Virus record (IMG/VR): IMGVR_UViG_3300002514_000081 | Location: 1-38,850 of that record | DNA from: a virus | Direction: 5' to 3' (one strand) | Length of the DNA: 38,850 nucleotides | In this document: positions 8,805-16,692 of the stretch, piece after piece | How the letters are laid out: every line of letters begins with the position of its first letter | Position numbering within the stretch: position 1 is the stretch's first letter | Notes under the pieces: model-generated | Database searches by the model: none | Seen by the model: only the letters and a program-made list of their open reading frames with translations | Told to the model about the DNA's origin: nothing | Program-made: the position numbers and the translations under genes

Positions 8805-8828
8805 AGAATAGTGAAACTATACTATTCT
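8805..8828 (-). promoter_or_regulatory. Weak hairpin between two head genes
   Basis: AGAATAGT (8805-8812) and ACTATTCT (8821-8828) form an 8-bp inverted repeat with an 8-base loop in the 64-base gap upstream of the scaffold gene. There is no U-tract on the minus strand, so it is not a terminator. It could be an mRNA processing or stability element. Function is unknown. Confidence 0.3.
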
Positions 8829-8840
8829 ATGTATTCATTA

Positions 8841-9485
8841 TTAAACTAAAGATTCTGTATATTGTAATGCTTTTTTAACTTTTTCGAGCTGTTTTAAAAA
8901 ATTTATATCATCATTTGAAAAATTAACCAAGTTTATAGCAGATAGAAATCGTAAATTATCTACATCACTATCTAATATTGGTGCCCTGGAAGTTCCATAC
9001 TGAGTACCAGTTCTTCTAAAATTTCCAGTTGTTCTAAATGCTTGATCTGCTCCGCCAGTACCAAGCGGCGGACCAGTAAATCCAGAAGGATATAATTGCT
9101 TTGATGAAAAGGGAGATATTCCACTACGTGCTGATGGCATGTCACTTTCAGACATTGTATTTCCCATTCCTACTGTTGAAAATCTATTATTTGAATTTCC
9201 AAGTGATGACATATCTGCTCTTGGCCTAACTGAATCTCCTGATACATAGTCTTTATTTATCATTCTTACAAACTTATAAAGATCATCTAGTTCATAAAAT
9301 CCGTAATCTTCATCTTCATCATACTCTTCAACAGGTTCTGAGTATATACCTGTTTCAGATGACCCCATAATATACTCAGAGCCCTGGCTAGTTCCTATTG
9401 AGGGTATTTTTGGCTGAGATTTTCCGTAACCCCTTCCCGTATTTGCATCAAACGATGATGCGTTATAGTAGAGACGAGATGCCAA
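8841..9485 (-). CDS. Unknown head-module protein, 214 aa
   Basis: I do not recognise this protein. It has a low-complexity N-terminal half rich in Gly, Ser, Tyr and Asn, including an acidic patch (EPVEEYDEDEDYGFYELDDL), a central Gly/Pro/Ser-rich part with SGFTGPPLGTGG, and a probable short helical C-terminus (DDINFLKQLEKVKKALQY). Nothing suggests membrane insertion or an enzyme. The start is TTG at 9483-9485, six bases after the previous stop with AGGAA about ten bases upstream; the next in-frame ATG would drop about 39 residues. Its place between protease and scaffold suggests a virion or prohead-core component. That is inference only. Confidence 0.65.
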   Translation of the reverse strand: MASRLYYNASSFDANTGRGYGKSQPKIPSIGTSQGSEYIMGSSETGIYSEPVEEYDEDEDYGFYELDDLYKFVRMINKDYVSGDSVRPRADMSSLGNSNNRFSTVGMGNTMSESDMPSARSGISPFSSKQLYPSGFTGPPLGTGGADQAFRTTGNFRRTGTQYGTSRAPILDSDVDNLRFLSAINLVNFSNDDINFLKQLEKVKKALQYTESLV

Positions 9486-9490
9486 TTTTC

Positions 9491-10090
9491 TTAATTTCCT
9501 GATCCGTTGTAAGATCTTCCTGAAATATATGAACCTAAAATATTTTGATCAGATATATTTTTCATAGATCTTGTTGGTGATCTTTCATCTGATGACTTTC
9601 CAGACCCAAACTCCACTCCGGCTTCTGGTGGAGCTGCACCAGAAGATGTATCAAACGCTGGTTGCTCTGCTGCATTCATACTTCCCTCTCCGGGTGAAGT
9701 CAAAGGTGGTATAAATGGCGTAGTTGGCGCGCCCTCACCTGCTCCGAATTTTTTTCCGTCTGCAGTCATTTCATTTTCTGATACTAGCCCTCCATCAAAA
9801 TGAACATCCCAGTTTGGCAAATAATCAGAGTTAAATTTATCTATACCTAATCCTTCGCCTCCGGGAATTGTTTGTCCTGTTGATGTTCCAAAACTAGGTC
9901 GTGTTGGATCACCATCTAATATAAGATTTTGGTATGTTGATTTTCTCTCATCAGTTGTTATTTGATCAGTGTACATAGGAGATCCAGGAAAAGATGATCT
10001 AAGATTTTGCTGATTTCTTGTTCCGACTTTTTTTGCTGGACTTCTCTCTTTTATTCCTTCATCTATTATAAATTGTGATTGGCTAGCCAT
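9491..10090 (-). CDS. Unknown head-module protein, 199 aa
   Basis: Not recognised. The protein is largely Gly/Pro/Ser/Thr-rich and probably disordered (GQTIPGGEGLGIDKFNSDY, a PFIPPLTSPGEG segment, SSGAAPPEAGVEFGSGKSSD), with a basic N-terminal segment (IKERSPAKKVGTRNQQNLRS). No catalytic motif or membrane segment is visible. ATG start at 10088-10090 overlaps the end of the upstream 85-aa gene by 8 bases, so the two are probably translationally coupled. It resembles its 214-aa downstream neighbour in composition. Location in the head operon suggests an internal or decoration protein, which is inference. Confidence 0.65.
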   Translation of the reverse strand: MASQSQFIIDEGIKERSPAKKVGTRNQQNLRSSFPGSPMYTDQITTDERKSTYQNLILDGDPTRPSFGTSTGQTIPGGEGLGIDKFNSDYLPNWDVHFDGGLVSENEMTADGKKFGAGEGAPTTPFIPPLTSPGEGSMNAAEQPAFDTSSGAAPPEAGVEFGSGKSSDERSPTRSMKNISDQNILGSYISGRSYNGSGN

Positions 10091-10340
10091 TCTTTATCTC
10101 CTTTTTAACCTGATCTTTAAGTGCTCTTCTTAGCTTTGCAAGTTTTTCAGCCTTTTTTCTATAGATTGACTCTTTTATTCCAAGTTTTTTTATAAAATCT
10201 ACTTGATTTACTAGATTTTTTCCGCCAGACCAGGCGTCTTCAACTGTATCTACAGATATTAAGCCTTGATCTTTTAGCTTCTTCTTTTCTTCAGAAATAA
10301 TTTTTTTTAACTTTTCAACAGTAAGATGTTTATCAGACAT
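10083..10340 (-). CDS. Unknown small Lys-rich helical protein, 85 aa
   Basis: Not recognised. Two Lys/Glu-rich helices (LTVEKLKKIISEEKKKLKDQ near the N-terminus and KAEKLAKLRRALKDQVKKEI at the C-terminus) flank a central VDTVEDAWSGGKNLVNQVDF. Composition and size recall small prohead-core proteins such as T4 gp67/gp68, but there is no sequence evidence for that. ATG start at 10338-10340 with CGAGGTC eight bases upstream, behind a candidate late promoter at 10361-10368. Its end overlaps the next gene by 8 bases. Confidence 0.62.
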   Translation of the reverse strand: MSDKHLTVEKLKKIISEEKKKLKDQGLISVDTVEDAWSGGKNLVNQVDFIKKLGIKESIYRKKAEKLAKLRRALKDQVKKEIKNG

Positions 10341-10360
10341 ATTAGACCTCGGGGTTTCTA

Positions 10361-10368
10361 TACTTATA
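10361..10368 (-). promoter_or_regulatory. Candidate T4-type late promoter (TATAAGTA)
   Basis: Minus-strand TATAAGTA matches TATAAATA at 7 of 8 positions and lies 20 bases upstream of the ATG of the 85-aa gene, in an 81-base AT-rich gap. It could start a transcript covering the small head genes, scaffold and major capsid protein. No terminator is seen between the upstream 148-aa gene and this site. Confidence 0.35.
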
Positions 10369-10421
10369 TATTATGTGAAAAAAATATTTGATCTTAATTT
10401 TAAAATCAATAAGATATATTT

Positions 10422-10868
10422 CTAGTCAGTACCATTAAATGCAAGATGAGCCCATTTTCCTGCAGCATCTCCAAACAAGTCAACAGGATTACTATTTGCA
10501 ACTGATCGCTGCGCATTATCACCTGTTATTGATGGATTTCTCATTCCATGCCCTGCTCCATTTTGCTTCATAAGTGTTTCATGTGATCCGGCTATCATTT
10601 CAGCAAGAAGTGGATCTTCTACAACGTTTTTAACAATATCTCTTTCTGATTCGCGTGCTGCTTCTTGGATAGGTTGCTTTGATCCCCACGTAATATTATC
10701 TAGAGAGCTTCTCATACTATTGGAATTATTAATATGTGAATTTTGATTTTTTAATCTAGATGTAGATTCTGATATTTTGCTAGGAGATGTACCCGCACCC
10801 TCAGTTAGTATTTCAACTAAACACTCTCTGACAATTTCTTTAAGTTCTGATCTTAGTAATTTACTCAT
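10422..10868 (-). CDS. Unknown head-module protein with capsid-targeting-like N-terminus, 148 aa
   Basis: No known function recognised. The first 23 residues form an amphipathic helix (SKLLRSELKEIVRECLVEIL) ending in LTE-G at 21-24. This resembles the T4 capsid-targeting sequences of internal proteins, which end at an L/I-x-E cleavage site of the prohead protease. The rest is polar, Asn/Ser-rich and probably flexible, with a short C-terminal GDAAGKWAHLAFNGTD. The ATG at 10866-10868 overlaps the protease stop (ATGAGTAA), so the two are probably co-translated. A packaged internal protein or prohead-core component is a reasonable guess; it could equally be a chaperone-like assembly factor. Confidence 0.62.
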   Translation of the reverse strand: MSKLLRSELKEIVRECLVEILTEGAGTSPSKISESTSRLKNQNSHINNSNSMRSSLDNITWGSKQPIQEAARESERDIVKNVVEDPLLAEMIAGSHETLMKQNGAGHGMRNPSITGDNAQRSVANSNPVDLFGDAAGKWAHLAFNGTD

Positions 10869-11478
10869 TTTTCCACATTAAGATATCATTAAATATTCTA
10901 TCAATCTTGTCTGAATCGTTAAAGTGTTTATCAAGATCTGACATATTAACATTAACTGACTCGTTCATCATAAATGCTCCGGGAGTTGATGGCTCACTAA
11001 CCATATCGAAACATATTAGCTGAAAATCTTCTTGAACAACTTGCGTATCTCCCTCAGATCTCGTTGATCCTACACCTCTAGAAGATATTCCAAGTGTAAC
11101 ACCGGATTCTACTAGACTTTGAAGTATTTTTCCTGCAGGTGTGTCTAATAGCTCAACAGTTCCAACAACATCGTTACCTTCCATTCTAGCATCTCTAACG
11201 ATATGTGAGACATTTTTAAGTTCAATTACAGAAGTATCTGGATGGTCACACTCTCCAAGGGCTCTATTTTCTTGTATAAACTTTTGATAATTTATTATCT
11301 CTCTTTCAAGTATTGATTTCGGATAGACTCTTCCATTTTGATTAAGTGTATCTGATTTTTGAAGTATCCCCCTGAGCATTATCCTTCCATCGTTTAAAGA
11401 TCTTGACTCATTTATTGTCTTGCTAGAGTATGTTAAGGGCATCCATTCAGTTAAAAGCTTCAAATTTTTATTTTCCAT
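10861..11478 (-). CDS. Prohead core protease, T4 gp21-like
   Basis: Serine protease that digests the scaffold and trims capsid proteins during maturation. RIMLRGILQKSDTLNQNGRV (32-51) followed by YPKSILERE is the conserved N-terminal block of gp21-type and herpes-assemblin-like proteases. GECDHP (75-80) carries the catalytic His79, and LGISSRGVG (129-137) the nucleophile Ser132 or Ser133. The following DFQLICFDMVSEPSTPGAFM is also typical. Length 205 aa versus 212 in T4. ATG at 11476-11478 overlaps the upstream gene by 11 bases with AAGGA upstream; the 3' end overlaps the next gene by 8 bases. It sits between portal and capsid genes, as in T4. Confidence 0.93.
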   Translation of the reverse strand: MENKNLKLLTEWMPLTYSSKTINESRSLNDGRIMLRGILQKSDTLNQNGRVYPKSILEREIINYQKFIQENRALGECDHPDTSVIELKNVSHIVRDARMEGNDVVGTVELLDTPAGKILQSLVESGVTLGISSRGVGSTRSEGDTQVVQEDFQLICFDMVSEPSTPGAFMMNESVNVNMSDLDKHFNDSDKIDRIFNDILMWKNE

Positions 11479-12337
11479 GAGTATAATTCCTTATCTGGTT
11501 TGACATATCTATAAGAGTTAAAAATCTTGTAACCTTCGTATCATCTATATCAACCAATACATCTGGAACAGATTCATTAACTATCTTCTCTCTAACATTT
11601 GATATTTTTTTTGAAATTGTTTCATTTTTCGCACTGCTTTCAAGAGCATCTAGATCTTCAATTGATTTTCTTTTTACATCTATAATTTTAGATCTTAGTG
11701 AAGTAGAATCTCCAGACTGTATTGAAAATGCGTATTCTTTTATAAGATCTCTCTGATTGCTATCAAACATTCTACTATACTTTTTATTAATTTTCTCTGT
11801 CATTATTTTAACAACAAGTGAATCTATGTCTTTATCCTGATGATCTTCTATGTCAATATCATTTTTTTCTTTTATCAAATGAGTTATTATTTGTGATTCA
11901 TATTTTGCCATTCTTTCAATATCTACTGACTCACCATCTCTCCAGTCATTTAGCAAAACTTGAATCGTAGCTAGATTTTTATAGTCTGGTATAAATCTTC
12001 TATATAGATTTGAGTCATCCAGGGTATGGTTCATTTCCCTTATGAGCATTGACTTTTCTTTATTAAGATCCCTGGTGTTTGTTTTTCTTGCAGCTGACTT
12101 TGCTTCTGTTATAATTGCTGCTGCTATTGCGGTATCACTAACAGATGATTTTGCAAGGGCTCTAAAGAGTCTAAACTCCTTATAAAGTTCTGTTCCCTTT
12201 TTAAATCTTTTGGAAATTATATTTAAAGTCTTTTGAGCCTCTTGATTGTTACCTTCGATAAGGCATTGAGAAATTCTTCTAAGCAAAAGCTCGTATACTA
12301 TCCCTACATTTCTTTTCTTATTGTGAGATTTTGGCAC
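11468..12337 (-). CDS. Conserved phage protein of unknown function, 289 aa
   Basis: I recognise the opening pattern (NVGIVYELLLRRISQCLIEG, then a segment with FKKGTELYKEFRLFRAL) as a type found in other T4-like phages beside the portal/protease genes, but know no function. The protein is Lys/Ile/Asp-rich and predicted mainly helical throughout, without Cys clusters, membrane segments or nucleotide-binding motifs. IITE-A (in AAIITEAKSAARK) fits the protease consensus. GTG start at 12335-12337 with AGAGGTG about eight bases upstream, right after the portal stop (4-base gap). In T4 this slot is held by prohead-core genes 67 and 68, so a core role is possible but unproven. Confidence 0.75.
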   Translation of the reverse strand: MPKSHNKKRNVGIVYELLLRRISQCLIEGNNQEAQKTLNIISKRFKKGTELYKEFRLFRALAKSSVSDTAIAAAIITEAKSAARKTNTRDLNKEKSMLIREMNHTLDDSNLYRRFIPDYKNLATIQVLLNDWRDGESVDIERMAKYESQIITHLIKEKNDIDIEDHQDKDIDSLVVKIMTEKINKKYSRMFDSNQRDLIKEYAFSIQSGDSTSLRSKIIDVKRKSIEDLDALESSAKNETISKKISNVREKIVNESVPDVLVDIDDTKVTRFLTLIDMSNQIRNYTHGK

Positions 12338-12341
12338 GATT

Positions 12342-14399
12342 TTACACCTCTTTGTCTTCAGACAATATTGTTCTTCTTCTATCTATATGTATATTTCTAT
12401 CGAGAGATTTTAACGTAGACTTTAGAGTATCTGTCATTCTAGCCTGATGTTGCATCTTTCCATCAATAAAAGTTGACATAAAATCATCATATTCTGACAG
12501 TGTTGGCATCTTGTGTGCAGTTCTCATACCGCCTGTTATATCATCTCTTAGCTGAGATGCTGCTTTGTATCTTTCAGCCTTGGCTATGTTTCCAGATACA
12601 GAATCTGAAGGATTTTTTGGATCATGTGTTGTTAGCCTGTAATGATCTACAAATGGGCTCTTTTTTGATCTCTTTCTATTGTCAGCTCTTACTTCTGAAG
12701 GAGTTCTTTCATCCTCATTAGTATCTTTGTCATCTGTTTCTTCGTCATCTACTTTAATTTCTGAATCCTCAGATATCGACCTTGTAATCATATCTACTTT
12801 CTTTTGTGCAACTATTGGTGCATTATCATCTGATAGTGAAAGATTTTTTAAATTAGGTTCTGATAGCATTGGTAATCCTGCTGAATTCATTGGATCTCCA
12901 GCAGTTAGATCTTCTGGACCATCATCTCCGCCAGGAGATGATGGCATTCCCATATCATCACCTGCATCCATTGCAGAGTCATCATCACCAGGAAGTGTTA
13001 TTGCCTCTACTTCGAGATCCTTTAGCTTGTCTTCCTCTCTTTCTCTTTGAATTGATAAAATATCATCATCCGTCATATTAAAGACAATTTTTCTAATCCA
13101 GTCCCTGCTTACAAGACCCTCTATTCCATTTGCAGATGTTGCTATGTCGAATCTAGTTCTATAAAGTTCAAGCTTTTGTTGCTGTGCTATAGTTGATGGA
13201 TTTGAAAGGTGTAATTTAAAATCTAAAAGATCCTCTCCTTCAAACCCATTACAATATAAGTGTATAATTGCTATTTTATTTAATTCAGCTATAATTGTTC
13301 TCTGAATTCTAGCTATTGTTCTACTAAATCTTATATCTTCTTGTGATAGTGTTGCTTTTGCACCAAGGCCTTCATCGTATCCAAGGTAAGCTTTTGGAAT
13401 CTTTAGAGCAGCAAATAATTTCTTTTGAATATATTCGACATCCTCAATTGCAGTTGCATTTGCGCCTCCAGCGAGGGTGTCTATTTTTGTTCCCGACTCT
13501 GATCCTCGAACAGGAAGGTAGTAGTCCTCATCTACAGACAAAGGATTGTATCTCAGATCAACTCTTCCAGTAGATTTATCAACAACTTGTGCTTTTTTCA
13601 AAGTTGTCTGAACTTGCTCCATATAATTTCCAATATCCTCGGGCGGTACATTTCCAACATCTATATAGAATACTCTTCTTTCAGGAGATCTTACTATTCT
13701 ATATACAAGCATTGCATCTTCTACAAGTATTAGCTGTCTCCATATTCTTCTTGCAGCCTCTAAAACTGATGATCCATATGGTAAAAATGCATCGTTACCT
13801 AAGACTCTCATATGAGATACTTGCCAGTTTTCAAGCACCTGATTTCCCTGCGTTACCCATCTAAATCTTACTGCAGATGGGTCATCTGGATCGAAACCCT
13901 CTTCTCGCTCTATTTCATTTACTGGTATTGGAAATGCACTTATTACTCCATGCTCAGGACTAACGTCATTGAAAAGAAAGAAGTCTCCATACTTGCATAA
14001 ATTTCTTGCCCAAGCAGTCAAGTTAAATTCTACATTCAGTGTATCATAAAAGAGATCATTTAAAAGATTATCAATTGTTGGATTTTCTGAATATATGTGT
14101 AGAACTCTACCGTGTTCATCTGAAGCAACTGTTTCTTCAGAGTATATATCTAGCGCTGAACTTATTTCAGGTGTGTACTCCATTTCTGAAAAATCAGAGT
14201 ATCTAGCCATTCTATCATATGTTCCGTATGCACTCATTGCTGAGCTATACACGCTACTTTGATTTTTTCTGAATGTTTCGAATGCAGAGGAAGTCTTTAC
14301 ACTCGAATCCAGTGATCTTACTTTTCTCTTTACTACTGGACCACTTCTAAAAAGAGTTGTTAGTCTTCTAAATAGTGCCGCACCTGATTCATTTGCCAT
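12342..14399 (-). CDS. Portal vertex protein, T4 gp20-like
   Basis: Forms the dodecameric portal through which DNA is packaged and to which the neck attaches. Typical segments are SDFSEMEYTPEISSALDIYS (68-87), NLTAWARNLCKYGDFFLFND (126-145), AFPIPVNEIEREEGFDPDDP (155-174), PYGSSVLEAARRIWRQLILV (207-226) and VRSPERRVFYIDVGNVPP (236-253), all like T4 gp20. Length 685 aa versus 524. The excess is a C-terminal extension with a long acidic, Gly/Ser/Asp-rich disordered part from about residue 455 and a helical end (DDFMSTFIDGKMQHQARMTD). ATG at 14397-14399 lies 17 bases after the terminase stop. Terminase-portal adjacency is conserved widely. Confidence 0.95.
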   Translation of the reverse strand: MANESGAALFRRLTTLFRSGPVVKRKVRSLDSSVKTSSAFETFRKNQSSVYSSAMSAYGTYDRMARYSDFSEMEYTPEISSALDIYSEETVASDEHGRVLHIYSENPTIDNLLNDLFYDTLNVEFNLTAWARNLCKYGDFFLFNDVSPEHGVISAFPIPVNEIEREEGFDPDDPSAVRFRWVTQGNQVLENWQVSHMRVLGNDAFLPYGSSVLEAARRIWRQLILVEDAMLVYRIVRSPERRVFYIDVGNVPPEDIGNYMEQVQTTLKKAQVVDKSTGRVDLRYNPLSVDEDYYLPVRGSESGTKIDTLAGGANATAIEDVEYIQKKLFAALKIPKAYLGYDEGLGAKATLSQEDIRFSRTIARIQRTIIAELNKIAIIHLYCNGFEGEDLLDFKLHLSNPSTIAQQQKLELYRTRFDIATSANGIEGLVSRDWIRKIVFNMTDDDILSIQREREEDKLKDLEVEAITLPGDDDSAMDAGDDMGMPSSPGGDDGPEDLTAGDPMNSAGLPMLSEPNLKNLSLSDDNAPIVAQKKVDMITRSISEDSEIKVDDEETDDKDTNEDERTPSEVRADNRKRSKKSPFVDHYRLTTHDPKNPSDSVSGNIAKAERYKAASQLRDDITGGMRTAHKMPTLSEYDDFMSTFIDGKMQHQARMTDTLKSTLKSLDRNIHIDRRRTILSEDKEV

Positions 14400-14416
14400 C
14401 TAGCTATCCCTGATAC

Positions 14417-16045
14417 TTATTTAAGTATCCAATCCCATTCACTAAGTATTTTTAACTTTTTATTAGTTTCCGTACCGTGTATATTTCTATCAATTTTTGA
14501 CTTTTTGTCAACATTCTTGTTTTCTTGTGATTTATTATTATGAGGCCTTCCGTCAAGTATAGCATCTGGAAGATCATCATAAGAATTTCTTGTAACTGAC
14601 ATTGCTTTTAACATGGCATCATTAATTAATCTTGAATTTTTACTATAGTCTTCAGATGCATCATAAAGCCAAGTACCTATTGCAAAACTCATAACAAGAT
14701 CATCATTGTGACCTTTCATACCTTGCGCCTTATTTCCAATCCATACAAAAGTCTTAAGCTCATCATAGAATCTAGAGCTATATATTTTTATCATTTTATT
14801 TCTCAAGACTTCTTCTAGTTTTGTTAAAATTAAAGATCTTGTCCTTCCGCTTGTTGTAAATCCAGCAAGATCTGTGTCATATTCGGGCGTATACCCACCA
14901 ATATACACTGCTTTTCTTTTCTTGTAATACATGTTGGGATAATCTATCTCTTTCATTTTTAATATAGTTGCATATCCATAGCTATTATTCTCAGGACAAA
15001 CAAGAGCTTTATTATACTTCATTCCAAACTCTGCTATGAGCTCTCCAAATCTATCTGGCGGAATTTTACCCTTATATTCTGCAACACACTCTCCGGAAGT
15101 TACATCTATAACATGAAATGTAGAGTAATCGCGAGAGTCTCCCCTAGAAACGTCTGCTGAAATTATGTAACTGTGCTCTGAAAGCGGGTATTCCCATATC
15201 CACACACCCATATCTGGTCCAGACCTATCTCTAGGTGGTCTTATTTGCGCTCTGATGTACTCCATATCTATGCTTGATAGAAACGTTTCTCCCGACGATG
15301 CGAAGTCACAGAGATACTCCTGGGCAATTTGTCTATCTGATAGGTTTTTCGTTGTTTCGCTAAACCACTCATCGTCTCTATCGGGATGCGCGTCCCACGG
15401 AAGCTTTATTGGATTAAATTCATTTAGATTTGTCTCTGCATCTTTATAGAGTTTGTAATACTGGCCACCTACACCATTCGGTGTAGATAAAATTATAACT
15501 CGGCCACCGGTAGATATCGTAGGATACAATCCCATCCAAAGTTCATCAAAGTTTTTAACAAAAGCAGCCTCATCTACTATAAGCAGTGATAGTGCTTCTG
15601 ATCTACCTGCGTCGTCTGATGTTGGAATTGCCTTTATTGATGAACCATTGCTTAATTCAATTAACTGTTTATTATTAGTTGTTATTGAAGGCATTACTAT
15701 CCAGCTGGGAAGACTTCTTATCATTATTTTAACTTTTGATATAAAGTTTTGAGCAACACTAAGCTTTGTAGCAATTACTAGTACATTTTTATCTCTCTGG
15801 AAAAGTGCCATCCAGACAGCATATGCTGCAACCAGTGTTGACATTCCTAGCTGTCTAGACTTTAATATTATATTAAATCTATTCTCTATAAAGTCTTCAA
15901 CACAGTCATCTTGAAACTTATATGTATCAAACCCAATTAATCCCTTTATTGGATGCTGTATCTTTAAGTAGCTATTAAAAAAGTATACAGGATTTTTTCC
16001 ACTTTTAACTATCTCTTTTATTTGCCTTGACTTGCTGGCAGACAT
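14417..16045 (-). CDS. Terminase large subunit, T4 gp17-like
   Basis: DNA-packaging ATPase and nuclease docking on the portal. ATPase domain: adenine-binding FDTYKFQDDCVE (39-50), P-loop LKSRQLGMST (61-70), Walker B LLIVDEA (154-160) with catalytic Glu159, and coupling motif ILSTPNG (185-191). The P-loop lacks the Lys before Ser/Thr that T4 has (SRQLGKTT), so Lys62 or Arg64 probably substitutes, as in other deviant terminase P-loops. RNase H-like nuclease domain: Asp298 in IISADVSRGDSRDYSTF, Glu352 in VCPENN, and Asp448/449 in GHNDDLVMSFAI. Length 542 aa versus 610. ATG at 16043-16045, one base after the upstream stop. I cannot identify a small terminase subunit in the window. Confidence 0.97.
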   Translation of the reverse strand: MSASKSRQIKEIVKSGKNPVYFFNSYLKIQHPIKGLIGFDTYKFQDDCVEDFIENRFNIILKSRQLGMSTLVAAYAVWMALFQRDKNVLVIATKLSVAQNFISKVKIMIRSLPSWIVMPSITTNNKQLIELSNGSSIKAIPTSDDAGRSEALSLLIVDEAAFVKNFDELWMGLYPTISTGGRVIILSTPNGVGGQYYKLYKDAETNLNEFNPIKLPWDAHPDRDDEWFSETTKNLSDRQIAQEYLCDFASSGETFLSSIDMEYIRAQIRPPRDRSGPDMGVWIWEYPLSEHSYIISADVSRGDSRDYSTFHVIDVTSGECVAEYKGKIPPDRFGELIAEFGMKYNKALVCPENNSYGYATILKMKEIDYPNMYYKKRKAVYIGGYTPEYDTDLAGFTTSGRTRSLILTKLEEVLRNKMIKIYSSRFYDELKTFVWIGNKAQGMKGHNDDLVMSFAIGTWLYDASEDYSKNSRLINDAMLKAMSVTRNSYDDLPDAILDGRPHNNKSQENKNVDKKSKIDRNIHGTETNKKLKILSEWDWILK

Positions 16046-16046
16046 A

Positions 16047-16433
16047 CTACTCTACTTCATAGTTTATAAATCTTCTATAGTAAGCAGTCTTTCTAGGAGT
16101 ATAGGGTGACGTTGTAATAAGCTCAATAGAATCTGTATTTGAGACTTCCTTTGCCTTTAGTGATCTACCAGCATTACTCTTGAACTCAGACTTTATATTG
16201 TCAAAATATTGCTTTAGCATACTAACTGACTCTGATTCAAAAACTTTTGATTGATCTCTAAGATTTCTTTCAGACGCTAGATTTACAACTGTTGTATATG
16301 TGCATGTCATAATATTTCCCTGAAGAGATGTTGTTATTGACATTGTAGGGACACGATTGTTTCCGTATGAACCTTTTCCCCATGTTCCATTGCAAATTTG
16401 ACCTAAAATATTGACTTCTTGTGAATTTAGCAT
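16047..16433 (-). CDS. Unknown conserved phage protein upstream of terminase, 128 aa
   Basis: No function recognised. The pattern MLNSQEVNILGQICNGTWGK, a TMSITTSLQGNIMTCTYTTV beta-rich middle, a polar helix (VSMLKQYFDNIKSEFK) and a C-terminal SPYTPRKTAYYRRFINYEVE seems familiar from T4-like phages as a small conserved protein of unknown role. ATG at 16431-16433 with a good AGAGGAAAT site. Being directly upstream of the large terminase it occupies the small-terminase position, but it lacks the central coiled coil of gp16, so I do not call it that. Confidence 0.72.
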   Translation of the reverse strand: MLNSQEVNILGQICNGTWGKGSYGNNRVPTMSITTSLQGNIMTCTYTTVVNLASERNLRDQSKVFESESVSMLKQYFDNIKSEFKSNAGRSLKAKEVSNTDSIELITTSPYTPRKTAYYRRFINYEVE

Positions 16434-16443
16434 TTTATTTCCT

Positions 16444-16692
16444 CTAAATGTAATTATCTATTTGCGAAAGAATTGAAAATACTCTTTTTGAATTTGTACT
16501 TTTAAATTCTTTAATTTCTTTTTCAGAAGGCCTCCAGCCCTCTTTCCATTTTTTCTTTCTAGGTTCTGCAAACATTATTGAACAATCTTTACAAACCCCG
16601 TATGTAAGAAAAAACTCTGTATCCTGACCTGTTCCCATCATTATATCACACATTGGACAAAAGATTGGAATTTTATTACTCACAATAGACAT
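16444..16692 (-). CDS. Small zinc-ribbon protein, 82 aa
   Basis: Two Cys pairs, FCPMC (Cys12, Cys15) and CKDC (Cys34, Cys37), make a classical four-Cys zinc ribbon, followed by a basic linker (EPRKKKWKEGWRPSEKEIKE) and a short helix. Such proteins often bind nucleic acid or act as adaptors; the target is unknown. I chose ATG 16690-16692, which has GGAAAGGA ending five bases upstream, rather than upstream in-frame starts that extend into the Mre11-Rad50 gene. It overlaps the end of that gene by 17 bases, implying translational coupling. No homologue in T4 comes to mind. Confidence 0.7.
   Translation of the reverse strand: MSIVSNKIPIFCPMCDIMMGTGQDTEFFLTYGVCKDCSIMFAEPRKKKWKEGWRPSEKEIKEFKSTNSKRVFSILSQIDNYI

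Noticed and set aside
16047-16433. Small terminase subunit (gp16) directly upstream of the large subunit
   Set aside because: No central coiled coil or helix-turn-helix is seen and the pattern is beta-rich in the middle; left as unknown.
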